The translations under genes were made by a program, and so were the position numbers. This document shows positions 6,491-13,695 of a stretch of 13,695 nt of DNA, in pieces. Below the pieces are notes generated by a model. It was given only the letters and a program-made list of their open reading frames with translations, was not told the DNA's origin and did no database searches. Every line of letters begins with the position of its first letter. Position 1 is the first letter of the stretch. The stretch is from the NCBI GenBank assembly GCA_012965075.1, contig DTSY01000028.1:1-13695 (forward strand). Direction: 5' to 3'. This stretch comes from Gammaproteobacteria bacterium (GTDB taxonomy: Bacteria; Pseudomonadota; Gammaproteobacteria; Magnimaribacterales; Magnimaribacteraceae).

Positions 6491-7797
6491 GAGTTTAATT
6501 TAATATCTACGTATGATTCAGATCTTAATTCTATTAGAGTCCTTTGTAGTTCTTGTTCAAATTTTCTATTAAAAATAATTGAATAGGCTCTATTTTTTCT
6601 AACATCATCGCTTATATCTTCGTTCCTTCTATCTAAAACCTCTAAAATATGCCACCCAAAACTTGATTGAAAGGGTCTAGAAACCTCTCCTGTGTCTACT
6701 GAGTTCATAACTGCTTCAAAGGCAGGGTCAAAAGTATCAGGCGCACTCCAGCCAAGTTCTCCTCCTTCCATTTTTGAACCCGGATCTTCGGAATATTGTC
6801 GAGCCAGTTGTTTGAAATCTTCTCCATCAACAAGTTTTTGATAGATTTCATTCATTAAATCTTTGGTTTGCTTCTCAGATCTTATCTCAGAGAGCTGTAC
6901 CAAAATATGTCTAACCAAGGTTTGGTCCTCAAATTTAACTACATCACCTCTCTTTTCAGCCAATCTGATGATATGGAAACCGGCTCCGCTTCTTATTAAT
7001 TCAGATGCCTCACCCACCTTCATTTTTGCTACAACATCTGAAAACAAAGTAGGTAGTTCGGTGGCTTTTCTCCACCCTAAACTTCCTCCCTCTAAAGCAT
7101 TTTGATCAGAGGAATAAGTTGCAGCTAATTTTTCGAAACTTTCTCCTTCGTTATATCTCCTTATAATATCGGCACCTTTTTCTTTAGTTGAATTAACTTC
7201 GCTTTCAGGAGCTTCACTGTTTAAGGAAAGAAGAATTTGCTGAACATTATATTGTTCCGCAAGTTTTGACCTACCTTCTTCAGAATTCAAAAAGTTTTCA
7301 ATTTCTTGTTCGGATATCTCTATATTTGCACCCACTTTACCTCTTTGGACCCTTTGGATAATAAGCTCTTTCCTTACTGAGTCGCGTAACTTGCTGTAAG
7401 AGCCATTATTGGCATCCAAGCTTTCTTTAAATTGTTCTAAATTCATAGAATTTTGCGAGGCAAGCATTGAAAGAGCACGATTTAATTCTGCATCACTTAT
7501 CTTGACTCCTGCGCTGTCTCCAATTTGAAGTTGTATTTCTTCTATAATTAATCTTTCAAGGACTTGTTCTTCTAAAAGTTCTTTAGGCGGCAGTTCTGTG
7601 CCTTCACTTCTTAGTCTTCCTATGATGTCCTGAACTCTCTGATTAAGTTCGGATTCCATTATCACTCCAGAATCAACTACAGCTATAACCCTGTCTATGA
7701 GCTCAATTTTGGCTTCCATTCTTTCTGAGAAGAAAGAACTGAGCAAAAATCCAATCAACAAAGACAAGGTAAGTTTTTTCTTATAATTACTCTTCAT
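6487..7797 (-). CDS. surA: Periplasmic peptidyl-prolyl isomerase and outer-membrane-protein chaperone
   Basis: SurA escorts unfolded beta-barrel proteins, including LptD, through the periplasm to the BAM complex. The 436 residues show a basic N-terminus and a hydrophobic signal segment (about 8-24), with cleavage probably near residue 29. A helical SurA_N chaperone region follows (about 33-170, starting IDRVIAVVDSGVIMESEL-like). Two parvulin-type isomerase domains are visible: P1 about 183-281 (EGGSLGWR at 236-243) and P2 about 293-390 (VRHILVQL at 295-302, EGGELGW at 344-350, FGWHILEV at 380-387). A C-terminal helix completes the chaperone core. Length is close to E. coli SurA (428). It lies 46 bases after lptD and overlaps pdxA by 4 bases. 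No clear ribosome site precedes the ATG. Confidence 0.96.
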   Translation of the reverse strand: MKSNYKKKLTLSLLIGFLLSSFFSERMEAKIELIDRVIAVVDSGVIMESELNQRVQDIIGRLRSEGTELPPKELLEEQVLERLIIEEIQLQIGDSAGVKISDAELNRALSMLASQNSMNLEQFKESLDANNGSYSKLRDSVRKELIIQRVQRGKVGANIEISEQEIENFLNSEEGRSKLAEQYNVQQILLSLNSEAPESEVNSTKEKGADIIRRYNEGESFEKLAATYSSDQNALEGGSLGWRKATELPTLFSDVVAKMKVGEASELIRSGAGFHIIRLAEKRGDVVKFEDQTLVRHILVQLSEIRSEKQTKDLMNEIYQKLVDGEDFKQLARQYSEDPGSKMEGGELGWSAPDTFDPAFEAVMNSVDTGEVSRPFQSSFGWHILEVLDRRNEDISDDVRKNRAYSIIFNRKFEQELQRTLIELRSESYVDIKLNS

Positions 7798-7843
7798 AGT
7801 ATTAATAAGGCGCTATTGTCTTCTTAGTTACAGTTTGATGCAA

Positions 7844-10066
7844 TTATTCTAATTTAGTTGAAGAAAGCGTCCTTGAGATTTCCTTACCTAGCCTTCCAAT
7901 ATTTTTAAGTTCAAAGAAAAAATATGTCTTGCTTCGATCAATTGATGGATCTAATCCTTCAGATAGTGCTTGTAAGGAGGTGGTGTAATAATTTTTCCAA
8001 GAAAAATAATCCTCTTCTATCCATTTTCTATGCATCAAACCCCACTTTAGACAACAGTTGGAGTATTCAAAACCAAATAAAATATCATTAGATTTATTCC
8101 TTTCATGATCCTTTTGCCATTTTGCAAAAAGATTAACGGATTTTGATAAAGGCCATTGGGTAACTAGTTCAGTGTGATTAGTTTTAAGATCTCTATCCAT
8201 CCAGGGTATGTAAGTTTTGTTGGGATCTTGTCTTCTGTAAATAGATCTTATTTCAATTCTTTTTAGATCATTTTGTTGATAAGAGAGTCCCACACTGGCT
8301 AGGTTCACTTTTTTAGAAGCACTGTCCCATTCTAATAAACTTTTGGACCAAAAATCTCCATTCAATTTTGTTTTAAATTCTGCCACCAAAGGAGAAGTGT
8401 CTCTGCTAATAGTGAAGTCTCCATCGTAAAACATTTCGTTCAGATAAAAAGCTTGGCCTATTGATAGAGAGTTATAAGAATTATTATCAGACTTATTTGA
8501 AACTCGCTCCAATCCCAAAATAATTTTATTGTTTTCGGAAAACCTATCCAAACCTACAAACCTACCCCGCTGAAATATGGTTGAATAATCCAGAGAGATT
8601 ATTCGTGAATCAATAAGATCATTCTGATTTTTAGAACCTTCCTCGACATAAACATATTTTAGGACAGGAATTAAGCTTGTAACTGAGCCTTTATTGATCT
8701 TATCTAAAAAGAGACTGTACTTCATTTCTAGCCAAGGAGAGGATGTGCTGTCTTCCAAAGAATCTAGACTATGTTTTATATAAGTAGTCCCCGTTGAGAG
8801 TAAGAACAATGAGCTGGGTAAGTTTTTTCTAAAGGATAATTTAGGTGAAAGGTATAAACGATCTACCTTTTTATAAGATTGTCTATGGGGATTAATGTAA
8901 TCTAGTTCAAACTTACTTTTACTTGCAAAAAGGGAAAAGGATAGACCTTTCTTTGATAAATAAGACTGCATTGTCAAACTTGGCTTAGATCTATACTCTT
9001 CAAAAGAGAAGGGGTTTAATATTTGATATCTGCTAGCACCTAGGTCAATTTTAAAAAAAGGGGTGTTCCACGTTAAACCAAATTTTTTAGGTAAATAACT
9101 GGTTCTGGTTTCACCAAACTGATTATTTCCTATATCTCTAAAAAAATACTCATCACTGGAGGACTGGAAGTCAAAGCTCGAATACCAGTTCTCACTAAAA
9201 ACCACTTTATTTTGCCAAGATAAGCTCCATCTTGAATCATCATGACTAGTCTCTTCTTTATATTTTTTGTCACTGGATAAACCAGAGACATTTACTTCTC
9301 CTTTAAATTTACGATTTAAATAACGAAAATTGGAAGCGAATCCTGATCCTCTAGAAGTAATGTGTTTTGGTGTTAACACCAAATCGTAATTAGGCGCTAA
9401 ATTAAAATAATAGGGTAGCGAGATATCTAAACCATTATTGGTTTGATGTAATCCTGGAGTTAAAAAACCGGAAATTCTTTCATTACCTAAAGCCGTTCTG
9501 ACATAGGGGAAGTAAAAAATAGGTGTGTTTCTTATTTTTAATTTAATGCCTTTGATCACAGCATTTTTTTGTTCGTTTAAATAAGTGACCGTCTTAGTCG
9601 ATATGGTCCAAACAGGGTCTTCTTTTGAACAGCTTGTCACAGAGGTATTAATTAGTTCCACATCCCCTGAAGTCTTTATTAAAAACTCTTCTGACGAACC
9701 AAAATTAGAGTTTTCATGATTAATTTCAGCTGTTTTCACTGAAAAAGTTTGGAGATTTAAGTTTGCTTTTATTTCGGATGAATTTATTTTCAAGTTATCT
9801 GAAATAACCTCGACTTTTCCTATTAATTCCAATAGACCTTCTGATTCATTAAATAGTGCTTTAGCAGAAGAGAAAGACAGAAGGTTTGTGGTAATAATCA
9901 CATTTCCTTCCAAGACCAAGTTTCCATTCAGGTCATTGGAAATAGTTTCAGCTTCAATAGTTTCAATCTTTATTTCTTTTCTATTTTGGCTAGGGAAAGC
10001 CTCCATTGAAATAAATAAAATAATTAAACTTATAGAAACCGATAAAAACTTTCTTTGAAAAAACAT
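7844..10066 (-). CDS. lptD: LPS-assembly protein LptD (outer-membrane LPS translocon)
   Basis: LptD with lipoprotein LptE inserts lipopolysaccharide into the outer leaflet of the outer membrane. The 740 residues (E. coli 784) show a signal peptide (hydrophobic 6-20, cleavage likely about 25), an OstA/LptA-like beta-jellyroll (about 30-145), then a beta-barrel rich in alternating aromatic strands. Conserved points include TSCSKEDPVW (144-153), the FYFPYVR stretch (184-190), and SGFLTPG / SLPYYFNLAP / LTPKHITSRG (199-240). Only three cysteines exist: C146 and the adjacent pair C671-C672. E. coli has four (C31, C173, C724, C725), so the N-terminal one is absent and just one jellyroll-barrel disulfide can form. 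An AAGGA ribosome site precedes the ATG. It heads the leftward operon and diverges from amgK. Confidence 0.94.
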   Translation of the reverse strand: MFFQRKFLSVSISLIILFISMEAFPSQNRKEIKIETIEAETISNDLNGNLVLEGNVIITTNLLSFSSAKALFNESEGLLELIGKVEVISDNLKINSSEIKANLNLQTFSVKTAEINHENSNFGSSEEFLIKTSGDVELINTSVTSCSKEDPVWTISTKTVTYLNEQKNAVIKGIKLKIRNTPIFYFPYVRTALGNERISGFLTPGLHQTNNGLDISLPYYFNLAPNYDLVLTPKHITSRGSGFASNFRYLNRKFKGEVNVSGLSSDKKYKEETSHDDSRWSLSWQNKVVFSENWYSSFDFQSSSDEYFFRDIGNNQFGETRTSYLPKKFGLTWNTPFFKIDLGASRYQILNPFSFEEYRSKPSLTMQSYLSKKGLSFSLFASKSKFELDYINPHRQSYKKVDRLYLSPKLSFRKNLPSSLFLLSTGTTYIKHSLDSLEDSTSSPWLEMKYSLFLDKINKGSVTSLIPVLKYVYVEEGSKNQNDLIDSRIISLDYSTIFQRGRFVGLDRFSENNKIILGLERVSNKSDNNSYNSLSIGQAFYLNEMFYDGDFTISRDTSPLVAEFKTKLNGDFWSKSLLEWDSASKKVNLASVGLSYQQNDLKRIEIRSIYRRQDPNKTYIPWMDRDLKTNHTELVTQWPLSKSVNLFAKWQKDHERNKSNDILFGFEYSNCCLKWGLMHRKWIEEDYFSWKNYYTTSLQALSEGLDPSIDRSKTYFFFELKNIGRLGKEISRTLSSTKLE

Positions 10067-10071
10067 AGCTG

Positions 10072-10076
10072 TCCTT
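10072..10076 (-). promoter_or_regulatory. Ribosome binding site of lptD
   Basis: AAGGA on the minus strand, 5 bases before the lptD ATG at 10066. A TATAAT hexamer on the same strand (10079-10084) lies too close to be the promoter of a transcript that includes this site, so the true lptD promoter probably lies further upstream and was not identified. Confidence 0.55.
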
Positions 10077-10120
10077 AGATTATAAAGTCAAGGAAAGGTT
10101 CAGGGGCTTATTTCTTCAAC

Positions 10121-10137
10121 TAACTAAGACTTAGTTA
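10121..10137. promoter_or_regulatory. Perfect palindrome in the lptD/amgK divergent intergenic region, candidate operator
   Basis: TAACTAAG-A-CTTAGTTA: two perfectly complementary 8-base arms around a single central base. It sits between the divergent genes and its right end touches the plus-strand TATAAT at 10136-10141. A short-spaced symmetric site of this size is the usual form of a dimeric repressor/activator site. A one-base loop is too tight for a stable RNA hairpin and no T-tract follows, so I do not read it as a terminator. No regulator is encoded in the window. Confidence 0.45.
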
Positions 10138-10141
10138 TAAT
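10136..10141 (+). promoter_or_regulatory. Candidate -10 box for the amgK-murU-rpe(-trpE) transcription unit
   Basis: An exact TATAAT located about 35 bases before the amgK ATG, giving a predicted leader of roughly 30 bases. The -35 position about 17 bases upstream (10113-10118, TCTTCA) matches the consensus poorly, so the promoter may be weak or need an activator; the overlapping palindrome at 10121-10137 would be well placed to affect it. Confidence 0.45.
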
Positions 10142-10176
10142 CAGGAACTTAAATGAATTAATCTGAGAATGAGTTG

Positions 10177-11193
10177 ATGTCTGTAGTAAAAGAAGGCCTC
10201 CTAGAGTGGTCAAATAAAAAACTAAGGGATTCAGGGAGAACTGAGATGACTGAAATTGAACCTCTTAGGCAGGAAGCTAGTACAAGGGAATATTTCAGGC
10301 TCAAAGGCAAAGAAAACTCTCATATTGGTGTTCTCTCACCACCTAAAACTGAACTTAATGAACAATTTATTTTTCTCTCGAAATTTCTTCGCAAACAAGG
10401 AGTAACCGTACCAGAAGTTTTGTATTCGGATCTGACAACAGGGAGGATGCTGTTAGAAGACTTTGGAGATGACTCATATCAGTTCAAACTTAATAAAAAG
10501 AATTTTCACCATCTTTTTTCTGCGGCCATTGATGAGATGATCGGCTTTCATCGTTGTCCCCCCGAATCAAAAATACCCACTCTTGGCGAAAAAGAAATAG
10601 AAAATCAAATGCTGTTATTTGAAGAATGGTTCCTAAATACTTTATTGGAAGAAAAACTTAGTAGCGATGAGAAAAAATTGTTTTCTAATTTGTATAGAGA
10701 GATTCTTAATGATCTTAAAGATCAGCCAAAGGTCTTATGCCATTTTGACTTTGAAAGCAGAAATCTTATGGTTTTACCAAATGGAAATGCCGGAGTACTA
10801 GATTTTCAGGATGCTGTGTTTGGTCCTATCTTTCTTGATCCTGTTGCTTTATTCAAAGACCTTTACTTAAATATAAATGATAAGGAAGTAGGTGCTTTGT
10901 TAGGTGAATATATAAGTAGATCCGATGAAATAGGACTTGATCAAGAATTGGAAATAGAAGACGCCAGAAGGTCTTTTGATTTAACTGGACTCCAAAGACA
11001 ATTAAGAATTTTAGGCACTATATCAAGGCTCCATTTGAGAGATAATAAATCCTTTAGGCTCCCAGATTTACATAAAACGCTAAATTTTGTGGTAGAAACT
11101 TGTAGCAAATACGAAGAACTTAATGAAGTTTCTAGTTATCTTAAGAAGAAAATAGTTCCTTTATTAACCCAAACCCTCAAGAAGATTCTATGA
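10177..11193 (+). CDS. amgK: N-acetylmuramate/N-acetylglucosamine anomeric kinase
   Basis: AmgK phosphorylates the anomeric hydroxyl of recycled MurNAc (and GlcNAc), feeding MurU in the peptidoglycan salvage route known from Pseudomonas that bypasses de novo UDP-MurNAc synthesis. The 338-residue protein has the aminoglycoside-phosphotransferase fold: ASTREYFRL (34-42) in the position of the AmgK SxRRYFR block, the catalytic loop H189-F-D191-F-E-S-R-N196, the metal site LDFQDAVFGP (208-217), and DLTGLQRQLRILG (about 269-281), which closely matches known AmgK. An in-frame TTG at 10174 directly precedes the ATG; the ATG is the more likely start, with GAG a few bases before it. The stop overlaps the murU start as ATGA. 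The placement beside lptD is the same as in P. aeruginosa. Confidence 0.88.
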   Translation: MSVVKEGLLEWSNKKLRDSGRTEMTEIEPLRQEASTREYFRLKGKENSHIGVLSPPKTELNEQFIFLSKFLRKQGVTVPEVLYSDLTTGRMLLEDFGDDSYQFKLNKKNFHHLFSAAIDEMIGFHRCPPESKIPTLGEKEIENQMLLFEEWFLNTLLEEKLSSDEKKLFSNLYREILNDLKDQPKVLCHFDFESRNLMVLPNGNAGVLDFQDAVFGPIFLDPVALFKDLYLNINDKEVGALLGEYISRSDEIGLDQELEIEDARRSFDLTGLQRQLRILGTISRLHLRDNKSFRLPDLHKTLNFVVETCSKYEELNEVSSYLKKKIVPLLTQTLKKIL

Positions 11194-11858
11194 AAGCCTT
11201 TTTACTAGCTGCAGGATTAGGAACAAGACTACTCCCTCATACTGCAAATAAACCTAAATGCCTTATCGAGGTAGGTGGTAAACCACTGCTCTTATGGCAC
11301 GTTGAAAGGCTTAAGTCATTCGGCATTAAGCACTTACTTATTAATTTATTTCATGAAGGACAGCAGATTGAAGATTTCTTGGGTGACGGTTCTGAATTAG
11401 GTATGACCATTGAATACATTTATGAGAAAGAACTTTTAGGTACGGGAGGGGGCTTAGGGAATGCCCGTAGCTTTATTGGAGACGAACCTTTTATGTTGAT
11501 CAGCGGAGATGTTTGGACGGACTTTGAATTGTCAGGCCTATCCTTAGAAATTGAATCTTTGGCGCATCTAGTATTGCTAGAGAATCCTAAACACAACCCC
11601 CACGGAGATATGTTTCTAGATAATGGAAGGGTTAATTCGTCGAAAAAAGGGAAAAGTCTTACTTTTTCAGGACTAGCTTTAATTGATCCTAAATTGTTTA
11701 GTGATGGCAAAAAAGGTAAGTACGATCTATGGAATGAAATACTTTTACCAGCTAGTCAAAAGGGACTGGTAACTGGTGAGATATATAAAGGTTTCCTGGT
11801 CAATATAAACACCATAGAAGATGTGGAAAAATTAGACGCTTACTTGTCTGAAGGGTAA
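11190..11858 (+). CDS. murU: N-acetylmuramate-1-phosphate uridylyltransferase
   Basis: MurU turns MurNAc-1-phosphate plus UTP into UDP-MurNAc, closing the AmgK-dependent recycling route in the cytosol. The 222 residues form a single nucleotidyltransferase domain: LAAGLGTRLLP (6-16), K23 in PKCLIEVGGKPL (22-33), TGGGLGNA (85-92), and the metal site GDVWTD (106-111). MurU-specific matches include LAHLVLLENPKH (124-135) and LTFSGLALIDPKLF (157-170). Generic glucose-1-phosphate uridylyl/thymidylyl transferases are the alternative, but these stretches and the overlap with amgK favour MurU. Near the C-terminus, where MurU usually reads VDVGT, this protein reads V-N205-I-N-T: the second expected metal-ligand Asp is Asn, as in the GlmU uridylyltransferase site (N227 in E. 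coli). rpe follows after 26 bases. Confidence 0.88.
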   Translation: MKAFLLAAGLGTRLLPHTANKPKCLIEVGGKPLLLWHVERLKSFGIKHLLINLFHEGQQIEDFLGDGSELGMTIEYIYEKELLGTGGGLGNARSFIGDEPFMLISGDVWTDFELSGLSLEIESLAHLVLLENPKHNPHGDMFLDNGRVNSSKKGKSLTFSGLALIDPKLFSDGKKGKYDLWNEILLPASQKGLVTGEIYKGFLVNINTIEDVEKLDAYLSEG

Positions 11859-11884
11859 ACTCTGCCGCCCTTGAGATAAAGAAG

Positions 11885-12553
11885 ATGGCAAAACAAGAAA
11901 ATATCCTAGCGCCCTCAATACTTTCAGCTGATTTTGCTCGACTGGGAGAAGAAGTAGATGCTGTTCTTACGGCGGGAGCTGACTGGGTTCATTTCGATGT
12001 AATGGACAATCACTATGTACCTAACTTAACCATTGGCCCAATGGTTTGTAGTGCGTTAAGAGATTATGGTGTAAATGCCCCAATTGATGTGCACTTGATG
12101 GTAAAGCCAGTTGATAGTTTGATAGAAGATTTTGCCAAAGCGGGAGCAACTTACATAACTTTTCATCCTGAAGCTTCTGATCATGTAGACAGATCTTTAC
12201 AGCTGGTTAAAAAGTATGGTTGCAAGACTGGATTAGTACTTAATCCAGCAACCTCTTTAAATTTGTTAGAGAATTGCTGGGATAAGTTAGATATGGTTTT
12301 ACTTATGTCAGTTAATCCAGGTTTCGGAGGCCAAAATTTTATTCCTTCAGTGTTAGATAAAATTTCTACTTTAAGACAATCAATAGATGATAAAAATTTA
12401 AACATTAGGCTAGAAGTTGATGGGGGAATTAAACTAGATAACATTGCAGAAGTGTCTAAGGCTGGAGCAGATACGTTCGTTTCTGGCTCAGCAATATTTG
12501 GAGAGAAGAACTACCGGGAAGTCATTTCCAAAATGCGCCAATCTTTAAACTAA
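11885..12553 (+). CDS. rpe: Ribulose-phosphate 3-epimerase
   Basis: Interconverts D-ribulose 5-phosphate and D-xylulose 5-phosphate in the pentose phosphate pathway. A full-length (222-residue) TIM barrel with all family signatures: APSILSADFARL (9-20), WVHFDVMDNHYVPN (34-47) containing the metal-binding His and catalytic Asp, DVHLMV (68-73), MSVNPGFGGQ (141-150) and LEVDGGI (176-182) with the second catalytic Asp, then the phosphate-binding SGSAIF (201-206). The start is ATG with an A/G-rich AAAGAAG just upstream. It lies 26 bases after murU and 18 bases before trpE, so is likely in the same transcript. In E. coli and Pseudomonas rpe is followed by gph (phosphoglycolate phosphatase), which is absent here. 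Confidence 0.96.
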   Translation: MAKQENILAPSILSADFARLGEEVDAVLTAGADWVHFDVMDNHYVPNLTIGPMVCSALRDYGVNAPIDVHLMVKPVDSLIEDFAKAGATYITFHPEASDHVDRSLQLVKKYGCKTGLVLNPATSLNLLENCWDKLDMVLLMSVNPGFGGQNFIPSVLDKISTLRQSIDDKNLNIRLEVDGGIKLDNIAEVSKAGADTFVSGSAIFGEKNYREVISKMRQSLN

Positions 12554-12571
12554 TTCTTAAATTACAATTAA

Positions 12572-13695
12572 ATGTCCCAACAAAGAATTCCAATTTCGGT
12601 AGAAATTTTGGCAGACATGGAAACACCCTTAAGTGTTTTCAAGAAGTTGGGAAATAAACCTTTCTCTTATTTATTTGAGTCCGTTGAAGGAGGGGAGAAG
12701 TGGGCGAGATATTCACTCATAGGATTACCCTCTTCAACAGTAATCAAGGTGTACAAAAATACGATTCAAATTTATGAAGATGGCCAGATTGTAGAGGAAG
12801 TAACTTCTCAGGATCCACTAAAGTTTATAGAAGAATATCAAGAAGACATAAACGTAAAGCTTAACGATGAACTTCCTGCTTTCACTGGCGGGTTAGTGGG
12901 GTATCTTGGCTACGACTGCATTAGATATATTGAACCCAAATTATCCAGTTCTAACCTTCCAGACCCTCTAGGAACTCCAGATGCTCTTTTTATGCTTTCA
13001 GAGGAAGTAGCTGTTTTTGATAACCTCAATAACAAGTTGCACCTAATAGTGCTTTCTAAAAGTGAATCGGAAAAAGATATTGCTAGGGCGGAAGAAAGGC
13101 TTAGAGATCTTTCAGACAAATTAAATCATCCCTTGATACTAGAGAATTCAGAGGAAATTACAGACCCAGCAACGGAGAAGGATTTTATTTCAGGATTTGG
13201 TGAAAAGGAATTCAAACAATCCGTAGAGAAGATTAAGGAATATATTAAAGCAGGAGATGTAATGCAGGTTGTTTGCTCTCAAAGAATGTCTGTTCCTTTT
13301 ACCTCTGACCCAGTTGAACTTTATCGCTCTATCAGACACCTAAGCCCTTCTCCTTATCTGTATTATTTAAATCTCGATGAATTTCACATTGTAGGGTCTT
13401 CTCCAGAAATCTTAGCCAGACTAGAGGACGGTGAAGTTACTGTTAGACCTCTTGCTGGAACAAGAAGAAGAGGCAGGAATGAGCAAGATGATATTGCCAT
13501 GGAAGAGGAAATGGTTAATGACCCAAAAGAAATAGCTGAGCATCTGATGCTAATAGATTTAGGTAGGAATGATATCGGCAGAATAGCTGAAGCAGGAACT
13601 GTTGAAGTCACTCAGAAATTTGGAGTAGAAAGATACAGTCATGTTATGCATATGGTTTCTAATGTTAGGGCTAAGCTAAGAAAAGGATTAAAAGC
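12572..13695 (+). CDS. trpE: Anthranilate synthase component I (partial, C-terminus off the right edge)
   Basis: TrpE uses chorismate and ammonia (from TrpG and glutamine) to make anthranilate, the first step of tryptophan synthesis. The 374 visible codons are uninterrupted. Matches include the N-terminal domain with LFES (34-37), equivalent to the LLES tryptophan-feedback element, GGEKWARYSLIGLP (40-53), GGLVGYLGYD (about 106-115) and the chorismate-binding core: GDVMQVVCSQRM, GSSPEIL, VRPLAGTRRRG, AEHLMLIDLGRND and ERYSHVMHMVSNV. An in-frame TAA stands directly before the ATG, so no earlier start is possible; this makes the N-terminus about a dozen residues shorter than Pseudomonas TrpE. 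No ribosome site is evident. The 18-base gap from rpe leaves no room for a leader-peptide attenuator, so control by that means is unlikely here. The C-terminal part of the catalytic domain lies outside the window. Confidence 0.95.
   Translation, partial: MSQQRIPISVEILADMETPLSVFKKLGNKPFSYLFESVEGGEKWARYSLIGLPSSTVIKVYKNTIQIYEDGQIVEEVTSQDPLKFIEEYQEDINVKLNDELPAFTGGLVGYLGYDCIRYIEPKLSSSNLPDPLGTPDALFMLSEEVAVFDNLNNKLHLIVLSKSESEKDIARAEERLRDLSDKLNHPLILENSEEITDPATEKDFISGFGEKEFKQSVEKIKEYIKAGDVMQVVCSQRMSVPFTSDPVELYRSIRHLSPSPYLYYLNLDEFHIVGSSPEILARLEDGEVTVRPLAGTRRRGRNEQDDIAMEEEMVNDPKEIAEHLMLIDLGRNDIGRIAEAGTVEVTQKFGVERYSHVMHMVSNVRAKLRKGLK

Noticed and set aside
10079..10084. Minus-strand TATAAT before lptD as the main promoter
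   Set aside because: No -35 is found 16-18 bases upstream and the start would remove the AAGGA ribosome site.
10144..10166. Exact GGAACTT and TCTGA on the plus strand before amgK, resembling a sigma-E promoter
   Set aside because: The two elements are only 11 bases apart, well short of the roughly 16 needed, and the start would fall at or inside the amgK coding region.
11420..11710. Minus-strand open frame inside murU, and similar opposite-strand frames in cca, surA, rpe and trpE
   Set aside because: Each lies entirely within a strongly recognised gene on the other strand, has no family resemblance and no ribosome site.

Overview
The window looks like a compact, AT-rich gammaproteobacterial chromosome segment. 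Product order and sequence resemble the lptD-surA-pdxA-ksgA-apaH-cca and amgK-murU / rpe / trpE neighbourhoods of Pseudomonas-type genomes. The AT-rich sequence, very short or negative intergenic gaps and lost accessory genes (apaG, gph) suggest a streamlined marine lineage, possibly SAR86-like; that placement is inference. I see no rRNA, tRNA, mobile element, CRISPR array or phage gene.

Layout: every gene left of about 10,070 is on the minus strand and every gene right of it is on the plus strand, diverging from a ~110-base lptD/amgK intergenic region. Reading leftward from there: lptD (LPS assembly at the outer membrane), surA (periplasmic outer-membrane-protein chaperone), pdxA (vitamin B6), ksgA/rsmA (16S rRNA methylation), apaH (Ap4A hydrolase), cca (tRNA 3' end) and a pteridine reductase. 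surA to the reductase are overlapping or within 5 bases of each other, so they probably form one long co-transcribed unit from lptD. After an 80-base gap comes a second minus-strand group: an ACAD10/LvaA-like acyl-CoA-associated kinase and a pair of MaoC/hot-dog dehydratase genes, the last cut by the window's left edge. These suggest a hydroxyacyl-CoA / enoyl-CoA pathway.

Reading rightward: amgK and murU (overlapping by 4 bases; cell-wall sugar recycling to UDP-MurNAc), rpe (pentose phosphate) and the first part of trpE (tryptophan synthesis), cut by the right edge. The intergenic region carries a perfect 8-bp-arm palindrome next to a consensus TATAAT on the plus strand, a candidate operator/promoter.

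Most of this is ordinary core genome. I did not find a clearly new system. The most useful observations are details: an LptD with only three cysteines, a Cca without its HD phosphohydrolase motif, a MurU with Asn at a usual metal-ligand Asp position, a probable catalytic/non-catalytic MaoC pair with a glycine-rich run, and the divergent palindrome.
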